From: Candidatus Gottesmanbacteria bacterium RIFCSPHIGHO2_01_FULL_46_14
GTDB taxonomy: Bacteria; Patescibacteriota; Microgenomatia; UBA10105; UBA927
Reading direction: 5' to 3'
NCBI GenBank assembly: GCA_001780895.1
Contig: MFJJ01000019.1
Span: 1 to 42,422, forward strand
DNA length: 42,422 nucleotides
Shown here: piece after piece, positions 9,304-16,629 of the stretch
Numbering within the stretch: position 1 is the stretch's first letter
How the letters are laid out: each line of letters starts with the position of its first letter
Notes under the pieces: model-generated
Seen by the model: the letters and a program-made list of their open reading frames with translations, nothing else
What the model was told of the DNA's origin: nothing
Databases searched by the model: none
Made by a program: the position numbers and the translations under genes

Positions 9304-9491
9304 TTTACTTGTACAGTTTCGTACGAAACATCAACAGGAGGTGGTACGAGTAATTCTCGCCTATCCACGAACACTGAAACAGTTCCTCCTTTATAAACAC
9401 GAGTTCTTTCATGTGGATTATTACTCTTTTTTAAAGATAATGCTTCTGTAGTTGATTGACCTGTTTCTGATTTTGCATCTATGTTTACCAT
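9291..9491 (-). CDS. Small hypothetical protein (66 aa)
   Basis: Strong SD (AAGGAGGTG) then ATG: MVNIDAKSETGQSTTEALSLKKSNNPHERTRVYKGGTVSVFVDRRELLVPPPVDVSYETVQVNYII. No family recognised. Confidence 0.55.
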   Translation of the reverse strand: MVNIDAKSETGQSTTEALSLKKSNNPHERTRVYKGGTVSVFVDRRELLVPPPVDVSYETVQVNYII

Positions 9492-9513
9492 ATATATCAC
9501 CTCCTTTTTCCAT

Positions 9514-9655
9514 AAAAAAACCTCCCTATTTTGGGAGGTCGTGGGTTGTTTTTAAATTTCTTTTACGTCTTCACCACACGACTCTCCCTCCAGACTCGGA
9601 GGTTAATACGATTAAGTTCAATAAAGTGTGTGGTGTGCAAATTCATACGAACCTA
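9514..9655 (-). ncRNA. Candidate structured leader or small RNA with intrinsic terminator
   Basis: Promoter-like TTGACA-18-TATAAA on the minus strand, several pairing segments, and a terminator ACCTCCCAAAATAGGGAGGTTTTTTT just before the SD of the 66-aa ORF. Confidence 0.5.
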
Positions 9656-9681
9656 TATTTTATATCAAACCAGCTCACGCC

Positions 9682-9711
9682 TTGTCAAGAGGGTAAGATG
9701 TGTTTTATACT
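9682..9711 (+). promoter_or_regulatory. Promoter of the DUF5678/retropepsin operon, overlapping the divergent -35
   Basis: TTGTCA-18 nt-TATACT, with ATG 10 nt downstream. The minus-strand TTGACA (9683-9688) shares the same bases. Confidence 0.55.
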
Positions 9712-9720
9712 CATACCTAT

Positions 9721-9930
9721 ATGAAGAAAGATACGATCATTAGACTACCAAAGGCGCTTGCAAATCCTCAGTACAAAGGGAAACATCTCGTGTTGGTCGA
9801 AGGCAGAGTTGTTGCAGCTGGCACGTGGGAAAAAGTTTCGCGGGCACTAAAGAGTATATATAAACAGGGGAAAACTCCGATGATTACCTATATGCCCAAA
9901 GCCGACTCCATGATTCTCCTTACCAGATGA
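9721..9930 (+). CDS. DUF5678-like small protein
   Basis: 'YKGKHLVLVEGRVVAAGTWEKVSRALKSIYKQGKTPMITYMPKADSMILL' resembles DUF5678. Confidence 0.65.
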   Translation: MKKDTIIRLPKALANPQYKGKHLVLVEGRVVAAGTWEKVSRALKSIYKQGKTPMITYMPKADSMILLTR

Positions 9931-9934
9931 TCTC

Positions 9935-10345
9935 ATGAGTATTCGTTTTCCTTTTGAACGAGAGCGATCTTCATTGTTTGGCTGGGTATACCGACCCTAT
10001 GCAGTTGTTTCTTTTTGGTCAAAGAAATGGGACGAGTGGCTTGATATAGGCATGATCGTCGATAGTGGAGCGGACTATACCATGTTGCCGAGAACCTATA
10101 TTGCCGAGCTGGGAATTGATGGAAAACATGAGACCCGTGAGCTTTCAACGCGAGGCGTTGGCGGATCGTCGCGAGTCTATCTTCTGCGTCGGAAACATCG
10201 AATCAAGCTTGGGCGTTGGGAACGACAAATTCCTTTGGGTTTTATTGATGCGATTGATATTCCACCTCTATTGGGACGACAAGATTTTATGGAAACGTTT
10301 CGTTTTACTCTCCATAATCACACAACGGAAATTGACATTGGCTAA
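9935..10345 (+). CDS. Retropepsin-like aspartic protease domain protein
   Basis: 'MIVDSGADYTMLP' catalytic D-S-G motif and C-terminal 'LLGRQDFMETFRFTLHNHTTEIDI'. Confidence 0.8.
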   Translation: MSIRFPFERERSSLFGWVYRPYAVVSFWSKKWDEWLDIGMIVDSGADYTMLPRTYIAELGIDGKHETRELSTRGVGGSSRVYLLRRKHRIKLGRWERQIPLGFIDAIDIPPLLGRQDFMETFRFTLHNHTTEIDIG

Positions 10346-10360
10346 TCGGTAGAGTACTAT
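10332..10360 (+). promoter_or_regulatory. Promoter for the aspS T-box leader
   Basis: TTGACA-17 nt-TACTAT, overlapping the end of the retropepsin gene. Confidence 0.6.
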
Positions 10361-10366
10361 ATGGCA

Positions 10367-10535
10367 ATTGAAATGCGATGATGGCTCAACACGCCGGAGC
10401 AGCGGGAAGAAACCCCGATTCAATCGGGGCTGTAGACCCCGCCGGGAATGCCCGATACAGCATACAACGAGAAGCAACGAAGGTGGTACCACGGTGAGAG
10501 CCGTCCTTTGATAGAATAGAAGGGCGGCTTATTTT
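10367..10535 (+). promoter_or_regulatory. T-box riboswitch leader upstream of aspS
   Basis: AACGAAGGTGGTACCACGGTGAGAGCCGTCCTTT forms the canonical antiterminator (AAGG/CCTT, 7-nt bulge TGGTACC, ACGG/CCGT). The alternative terminator AGCCGTCCTT...AAGGGCGGCT is followed by TATTTT. Confidence 0.88.
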
Positions 10536-11939
10536 ATGGAACGAACATTAGCAATCGAAACAGTCAAAGCAGTCGGAAAGGAAGTAAAGCTTCAGGGGTG
10601 GGTCAATACTAGGCGGGATCACGGCAAGATCATGTTTTTGGATCTTCGAGATCGATCCGGAATCGTGCAGCTCGTTTCCACCAAGGATTTGGCAGATGCA
10701 CGGGCAGAAGACGTGATCGAAGTCGTGGGTCTGGTCAAAGAGCGCCCCGCTTCTATGGTCAATCCCAAGATTGAGACCGGAACGGTTGAAGTGGAAATCA
10801 AAAGCATAGCCATTATTTCAAAAGCACGCGAACTCCCGTTTCCCATCGATACGGATGGGTATGACATCAACGAAGAAATTCGGATGAAGTATCGGTATCT
10901 CGATATTCGCCGTTCCCGCATGACAAGAAATCTGCGTGTTCGATCCAAGGTGACAACATTTATCAGAAATTATCTTACGGTACTGGATTTTGTCGAAGTC
11001 GAAACACCGATGCTTACAAAAACCACTCCAGAAGGAGCGCGAGATTTTATTGTTCCCTCGCGTCTCCAAAAGGGCAAATTCTACGCGCTTCCCCAATCAC
11101 CCCAGCAATACAAACAACTCCTCATGGTTGCAGGGCTTGAGCGATATTTCCAGATCGTTCGGTGTTTCCGGGATGAAGATCCGAGAAAAGACCGCGCATA
11201 CGGAGAATTTACGCAACTCGATATGGAAATGTCGTTTGTGACACAAAACGATATTCTCTCGCTAATTGAACTAATGTTTACCAAACTGGTTGGAGAAATT
11301 TTTCCGGAAAAACATATATCACAGTCTCCCTGGCCAAGAATTCCTCACAAGGAAGCGATGGCAACATATGGAACCGATAAGCCCGATATTAGAAAGGACA
11401 AAAACGACCCAAACGAACTCGCTTTTTCCTGGACCATCGATTTTCCGCTTTTTACCGAGCAATCGGAGGAAGATTTTTACCATGGATCGGGAGCAGCCAA
11501 ATTTGCTCCATCGCACCACATGTTTACTTCACCGCATCCGGACGATATTGGGCTTTTGGATACGGATCCAATGAAAGTTCGTGGACTCCAACATGACTTA
11601 GTGCTCAATGGCTATGAAGTCGGTGGGGGAAGCATTCGTATTCACGAGCGGGAAGTGCAGGAAAAGGTGTTTGATCTTATCGGCTTTAGCGAAAAACAAA
11701 AATCACAATTTGAACATATGCTCACGGCATTTACCTACGGGGTGCCGCCGCATGGGGGAATAGCACCGGGAATTGATCGTTTGGTCATGAGTATTTTGGG
11801 GGAACCCACGATTCGTGAAGTCATGGCATTTCCGGCCTCCTCGTCCGGTCAGACGAGCGTCATGGACGCCCCAAGTGACGCCACACCAGAACAACTCAAA
11901 GAGCTGGGAATTACCGTGATAAGTAAAAAGAAATTATAG
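10536..11939 (+). CDS. aspS: Aspartyl-tRNA synthetase, bacterial type without GAD insertion
   Basis: 'YALPQSPQQYKQLLMVAGLERYFQIVRCFRDEDPRKDRAYGEFTQLDMEMSF', 'GGIAPGIDRLVM'. 467 aa; runs from KPDIRKD straight to FSWTIDFPLF. Confidence 0.95.
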   Translation: MERTLAIETVKAVGKEVKLQGWVNTRRDHGKIMFLDLRDRSGIVQLVSTKDLADARAEDVIEVVGLVKERPASMVNPKIETGTVEVEIKSIAIISKARELPFPIDTDGYDINEEIRMKYRYLDIRRSRMTRNLRVRSKVTTFIRNYLTVLDFVEVETPMLTKTTPEGARDFIVPSRLQKGKFYALPQSPQQYKQLLMVAGLERYFQIVRCFRDEDPRKDRAYGEFTQLDMEMSFVTQNDILSLIELMFTKLVGEIFPEKHISQSPWPRIPHKEAMATYGTDKPDIRKDKNDPNELAFSWTIDFPLFTEQSEEDFYHGSGAAKFAPSHHMFTSPHPDDIGLLDTDPMKVRGLQHDLVLNGYEVGGGSIRIHEREVQEKVFDLIGFSEKQKSQFEHMLTAFTYGVPPHGGIAPGIDRLVMSILGEPTIREVMAFPASSSGQTSVMDAPSDATPEQLKELGITVISKKKL

Positions 11940-11941
11940 GT

Positions 11942-12151
11942 TTACGCGAAATATTTTTGTTTTATTTCCTTAGGAAGCTCCTTGGAGGCTTTGTGAAAGA
12001 AACGCGAAGCCTGAAGAATTTCCAGTGAAACCGGGGCATTGTTCTTATCTACTTCCAGAATGGTATTTTCCACCTCAAAAGAGTCGTCAACTGGTTTGCT
12101 GGAAAATTTGACAACCAAGATATCGTCTTTTTTGTGATATTTAAGCTTCAT
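11942..12151 (-). CDS. DUF2283 domain protein (antitoxin-like)
   Basis: 'MKLKYHKKDDILVVKFSSKPVDDSFEVENTILEVDKNNAPVSLEILQASRFF'. Confidence 0.85.
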   Translation of the reverse strand: MKLKYHKKDDILVVKFSSKPVDDSFEVENTILEVDKNNAPVSLEILQASRFFHKASKELPKEIKQKYFA

Positions 12152-12302
12152 ATATATCTTCCTTTTCGGGCAATATGAAATGTTATAATTTTGATTTTCC
12201 CGTCTATTATATCATAGATAATTCGCAGATCGTAAGTCTAAACTTCTTGATATCAGGCCGAAGAAGCTTTTCTGATGAGTGCTTTGTATACACAATACTC
12301 AT
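12148..12302 (-). pseudogene. Internally deleted, frame-disrupted DUF4258-like toxin gene
   Basis: N-terminal frame MSIVYTKHSSEKLLRPDIKKFRLT... then a second frame TYDLRIIYDIIDGKIKIITFHIARKGRYI*, whose TGA overlaps the DUF2283 ATG. Confidence 0.75.
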
Positions 12303-12321
12303 TAATCGTTATGATATCATT

Positions 12322-13317
12322 ATGGCCAAAAGGAAGGTTATCTACCGGCGAAAGAATTTCTGGAAGTCAGCGTGGGATAAAATAGTGTTTCTCGTGGTTT
12401 TGGTTGTTTTTATTCTTCTTTCTCCCGCACAAAACGTGTATACAACCGCAACGACTGGAACGCCCACGCTTTTCCGTTTGCCGTTCCCCATGCCCACCCC
12501 CGCTCCCTATCCGGTCAACGCGACCGGGGTTTATCCCGGCAGTGAGATCACCGCGTCGGGTATTGTCATTGTCGATGTGGACTCAGCGGTGGTTATGTAT
12601 CAAAGAAATGCTAATTTGCTTCTCTCTCCCGCTTCAACAACCAAAATCATGACTGCTCTTGTGGCTCTGGATTCGTATGATCTGGGTGAGGTCGTGACGA
12701 TCAAAAATTTATTGACCGACGGCCAAACCATGAAACTTTTTGTCGGAGAAAAGATGATGGTTGAGAATCTCCTCTATGGAACGCTCGTCATGTCCGGCAA
12801 TGACGCAGCCTATGCTCTCGCCGATCATTATCCCGGAGGAGTGGACGGCTTCGTTTCTGCGATGAACGAGAAAGCAAAAGCGCTTAAACTCACCCAAACG
12901 CATTTCACCAATCCCATGGGTTTTGATAATCCAAATCACAAAACAAGTGCAATGGACTTAGCAAATCTGGCTCGCGTCGCCCTGTCTAATCCAGTGATAG
13001 CTAAAATGGTTGCTATCCCCCAGATTACCATTGCCGACGTCACGCACACGTACTACCATCCGCTCAAAAACGTCAATGAACTCTTGGGGAAAATTCCCGG
13101 TGTCGGAGGTATCAAAACGGGTTGGACCGAAGAAGCAGGGGAAAATCTGGTAACGCTTGTTGACCGTAATGGACATAACGTCATTCTGGTTGTTCTTCAC
13201 AGCGAGGATCGATTTGCAGAAACCACAGTGCTTATTGGCTGGATATTCGGTAATTACCAGTGGGAAGACTTCACTGTTCAATCCACGGCGGAGCCACTGC
13301 TTCCACATAGGCCATAA
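12322..13317 (+). CDS. D-alanyl-D-alanine carboxypeptidase (peptidase S11)
   Basis: SxxK 'SPASTTKIMTALVALD', SxN 'MSGNDAAYALADH', KTG 'GGIKTGWTEEAGENLV'. Start set at MAKRKV; the ORF-track start is antisense to the toxin remnant. Confidence 0.92.
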   Translation: MAKRKVIYRRKNFWKSAWDKIVFLVVLVVFILLSPAQNVYTTATTGTPTLFRLPFPMPTPAPYPVNATGVYPGSEITASGIVIVDVDSAVVMYQRNANLLLSPASTTKIMTALVALDSYDLGEVVTIKNLLTDGQTMKLFVGEKMMVENLLYGTLVMSGNDAAYALADHYPGGVDGFVSAMNEKAKALKLTQTHFTNPMGFDNPNHKTSAMDLANLARVALSNPVIAKMVAIPQITIADVTHTYYHPLKNVNELLGKIPGVGGIKTGWTEEAGENLVTLVDRNGHNVILVVLHSEDRFAETTVLIGWIFGNYQWEDFTVQSTAEPLLPHRP

Positions 13318-14326
13318 ACCCGTTGTCTCCTTCAAACACAAAGACGGGCTGCAGATACGTCTGCGGATCGTAGGAGTCGTAGTAGGCCAGGTACACATTG
13401 CGTACAACTGCGTTGTTTCCTGTTTTGGGGTAGCGGGCGATGTAGCCAATGTCGTTCTGGAGGTCTTGCCATGCCTGGCTGCTCGTTTTGAGTCCGTAGG
13501 TAGCTGACGTTTGGTCATCTGTCGGCCAATAGGTATAGGCAAGCTGGAGGATATGTTTTTTTGTATTGGATGCACCGGAAAAGACAAAATTAATGGGGCC
13601 TTCGTCCGGATTGGGAGTAACCACCGGCGTATTGCCGATACCCCGTCGGTAAAAATCTACCCGCACGGCGTCGGCTGTCGATAGACTCGTCGTTGGAACG
13701 AGTTTGTCGCCAACGAGACGAAGAAATACGATTTTACTCTTTCCCGCGCGGATATCGTTATTATACAGCGCATAGGACTGGAGCAGGCTTCTTGCTTCAG
13801 CCAGGAGTCCGTCGCTTCCGGAAAAGTTTTTTTCGTTAAATACCCCCGTATCTTCTTCAAATCGGTACCGGAGGATAAAATTTTTGGAAACGATGTCATA
13901 GCGCAGGGTCCGCAGAATAAAATCAACATCGCCAAACCGGTATATATTTTTTGTTTCCTGGATCGGATTGGGATTTAAGTCAAGTCGCGTGGCAAAATCC
14001 TGCGTCTCATTGAGTGCCAGGAGATTAGCCGGAGATTTCGGCATGAAATACGCCTTTGCAGATTCCGATGCAGCAGGAGTACGGCCTTCGATCGTCTCGA
14101 GGCGGAAATTGAGTCGCGCCGACGGAGAGGCTTGTTGGGGAAACTGTATTCGGGGTAATACGCCGAATGCGTTATTGGGAGGAGGGGGTTTTGGTGGAAA
14201 TATAGCAAGCCAGGCTGCCACAAGTATTGTCGCGCTCAATCGGAGAATAATGTAGCCGATAACGCTCAGGATGAGCCAATTGATTGTTCGTCGGGTATAG
14301 TATGCGGTTTCGGTCAATGTTGTCAT
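13271..14326 (-). CDS. Membrane-anchored extracytoplasmic protein of unknown function (C-terminus weakly YycI-like)
   Basis: N-terminal TM; C-terminus 'VRNVYLAYYDSYDPQTYLQPVFVFEGDNGFMAYVEAV'. Overlaps the carboxypeptidase gene convergently by 47 bp. Confidence 0.65.
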   Translation of the reverse strand: MTTLTETAYYTRRTINWLILSVIGYIILRLSATILVAAWLAIFPPKPPPPNNAFGVLPRIQFPQQASPSARLNFRLETIEGRTPAASESAKAYFMPKSPANLLALNETQDFATRLDLNPNPIQETKNIYRFGDVDFILRTLRYDIVSKNFILRYRFEEDTGVFNEKNFSGSDGLLAEARSLLQSYALYNNDIRAGKSKIVFLRLVGDKLVPTTSLSTADAVRVDFYRRGIGNTPVVTPNPDEGPINFVFSGASNTKKHILQLAYTYWPTDDQTSATYGLKTSSQAWQDLQNDIGYIARYPKTGNNAVVRNVYLAYYDSYDPQTYLQPVFVFEGDNGFMAYVEAVAPPWIEQ

Positions 14327-14370
14327 ACTCTTTTGAGTATACGGGTGTCGGATGGTAGAATCAATCTATT

Positions 14371-15720
14371 ATGAATGCGGTCCGGACACGAATTGCTCCT
14401 TCTCCCACTGGCGTTGATCTCCATATCGGTAATGCCTATACGGCCCTCATCAATTATGTCTTTGCAAAAAAACATAATGGTCAGTTCATCGTTCGTATAG
14501 AAGACACCGATCGAACGAGGTTTGTGGAAGGATCAGAAAAACGAATTCTGGCCTCACTTGCCTGGCTGGGTATTCCATACGATGAAGGTCCGTTCCATCA
14601 ATCAGAGCGTCTGGATATATACAAAAAATGTGCAGAAGAGCTTGTCGAAAAAGGCCACGCCTACTACTGTTATTGTACGCAGGAGCGCCTTGCCCAGATG
14701 AGAAAGGATCAGGAGGCTCGCCATGAACCGCCTATGTACGACGGCACATGTAAAAATCTTAAAAGCAAAAAAGATGGGCCCCACGTGATTCGTCTCAATG
14801 TTCCCGAAACAGGTGTTACAAAGTTTACCGATGTTATCAGGGGTGAAATTAGTTTTGAAAACAAGCTGATCGATGACCAGGTGATACTCAAGTCCGATGG
14901 TTATCCCACCTATCATTTAGGCGTGGTTGTCGACGATCACCTTATGAACATTTCTCACGTGATTCGCGGAGAAGAGTGGATTTCTTCAACACCAAAACAC
15001 GTCTTGCTCTATCAATTCTTCGGATGGGAATTGCCCATATACGCCCATATGCCGCTCTTGCGAAATCCCGACAAAAGTAAATTGTCGAAGCGCAAAAATC
15101 CCGTCTGGTCGTCATTTTACAGGGAGCAGGGATTTTTGCCGGAAGCCATTGTGAATTATTTAGCAACGCTTGCTTGGGCTCACCCGGAAGGAAAAGAAGT
15201 GTTTACGATTGAGGAAATGATGAAGGTATTCGATCTAACACAGATTCAAACAACCGCGCCGGTATTCGATGTAGATAAACTTCGTTGGATGAATGGAGAG
15301 TATATCCGCAAAGATTCGGATCTCGGTAAGAAGATTTTTGAGTTCTATTCCCATATCTACCCGATCTCCCAAATCACCCCCATTCTTCCTCTTGTCCGTG
15401 AGCGCATGCATACGCTTGCAGAATTTGCCACGCTCGCCGGATTTTTCTTTGAGCGTCCTCATGAGTTTGAGCGTCCCAAATCAGCCGAATTAGTCCAATT
15501 TGTCAAATCCGCACTTACAAATTGTGACTGGAACCACGATGTCATGGAAAAGGCGATTCGCGACGCGGCGGAAAAAGAAGGCATCAAAGCGCGCGACGTA
15601 TTTATGGAACTTCGCGTCGCCGTGACCGGCAAAACCGTCGGCCCACCACTCCTGGAATCGCTTGAAATACTTGGGAGAGATGAAACACATAAGCGACTTT
15701 CTGGGGTAGCGTATGCGTGA
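14371..15720 (+). CDS. gltX: Glutamyl-tRNA synthetase
   Basis: 'RIAPSPTGVDLHIGNAYTALINYVFAKKHNGQFIVRIEDTDRTR', KMSKS-like 'KSKLSKRKNP'. Confidence 0.95.
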   Translation: MNAVRTRIAPSPTGVDLHIGNAYTALINYVFAKKHNGQFIVRIEDTDRTRFVEGSEKRILASLAWLGIPYDEGPFHQSERLDIYKKCAEELVEKGHAYYCYCTQERLAQMRKDQEARHEPPMYDGTCKNLKSKKDGPHVIRLNVPETGVTKFTDVIRGEISFENKLIDDQVILKSDGYPTYHLGVVVDDHLMNISHVIRGEEWISSTPKHVLLYQFFGWELPIYAHMPLLRNPDKSKLSKRKNPVWSSFYREQGFLPEAIVNYLATLAWAHPEGKEVFTIEEMMKVFDLTQIQTTAPVFDVDKLRWMNGEYIRKDSDLGKKIFEFYSHIYPISQITPILPLVRERMHTLAEFATLAGFFFERPHEFERPKSAELVQFVKSALTNCDWNHDVMEKAIRDAAEKEGIKARDVFMELRVAVTGKTVGPPLLESLEILGRDETHKRLSGVAYA

Positions 15721-16600
15721 TGATAGTGCCGCAATCGCCAAGTACTACGACAACAGTGTTTTCGCATATCGACTGTTTGCACACAATACCCAAACGCTAT
15801 CCATTCACTACGGCCTCCGGGAGCCCGGTGTAAAGGATCGACACGAAGCGATGCTCCGTGAGAATGACTTCGTTATTACTCTGGCCGCCATTAAAAGGGG
15901 CATGCGCGTGTTAGACGCGGGGTGCGGAGTCGGAGGTAGTGCATTGTATATTGCAGAAAATACTGGTGCACATGTTACTGGACTTACACTAAGCCCGAGG
16001 CAAGTCATGTTGGCAAAGCAGTACGCAGCAACTCGAGGACTTAGCGACCGTACCTCGTTTTTTGTTACGGATTATACGAAAACCAATTTTCCCAATAACT
16101 CTTTTGATGTCATTTATGGAATCGAAAGCATTTGTTATGCCGTTCCCAAATCCGCATTTTTGCAAGAAGCACTGCGACTACTCAAACCAGGTGGGCGATT
16201 GGTCGTTTCCGATGGATACGTGACCCATCGGCCACAAACACCACAGGAACAGAACATATTAAAACAATTTCTCTTTGGATATTCCCTGCAGGAGCTTATT
16301 ACATTCGAGGAAATGGGGAAGGCAATGAAAAAAGCCGGGTTTAAAAAAACATACTATGTATCAAAAACTGCAGAGGTAGAACCTGCGGTGAAGTACTTTG
16401 GGATACTTGCTTCGTTACTGTTGCCATTCCTATACGTAATCAAGCGGATTCATACTTCGCTTTTGGCGTTATACAAAAATGGCATCGCCGTAAAAGCTGC
16501 CTATGACGGAATGAAAATTGGATTTGCGGAATATGGAGTGTGGGTGGGAAGAAAAAATTCTGCTTATAAACACGATGCTAGCTATTTGCAAATCGTCTAA
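15713..16600 (+). CDS. SAM-dependent methyltransferase (sterol/tocopherol methyltransferase-like class I)
   Basis: 'GMRVLDAGCGVGGSALYIAENTGAHVTGLTLSPRQVMLAKQYA', 'ALRLLKPGGRLVVSDGYV'. Confidence 0.88.
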   Translation: MRDDSAAIAKYYDNSVFAYRLFAHNTQTLSIHYGLREPGVKDRHEAMLRENDFVITLAAIKRGMRVLDAGCGVGGSALYIAENTGAHVTGLTLSPRQVMLAKQYAATRGLSDRTSFFVTDYTKTNFPNNSFDVIYGIESICYAVPKSAFLQEALRLLKPGGRLVVSDGYVTHRPQTPQEQNILKQFLFGYSLQELITFEEMGKAMKKAGFKKTYYVSKTAEVEPAVKYFGILASLLLPFLYVIKRIHTSLLALYKNGIAVKAAYDGMKIGFAEYGVWVGRKNSAYKHDASYLQIV

Positions 16601-16621
16601 AAATCGTCTATAATTCGTCTA
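16593..16621 (+). repeat. Three TCGTCTA units at 11-nt spacing upstream of the Fic gene
   Basis: TCGTCTAAAAA TCGTCTATAAT TCGTCTATATA, ending 8 nt before the Fic ATG and containing TATAAT. Confidence 0.8.
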
Positions 16622-16629
16622 TATACCGT

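Noticed and set aside
10499-10535. Hairpin before aspS as an ordinary terminator of the retropepsin gene
   Set aside because: It competes with a canonical T-box antiterminator and has its own promoter just upstream.
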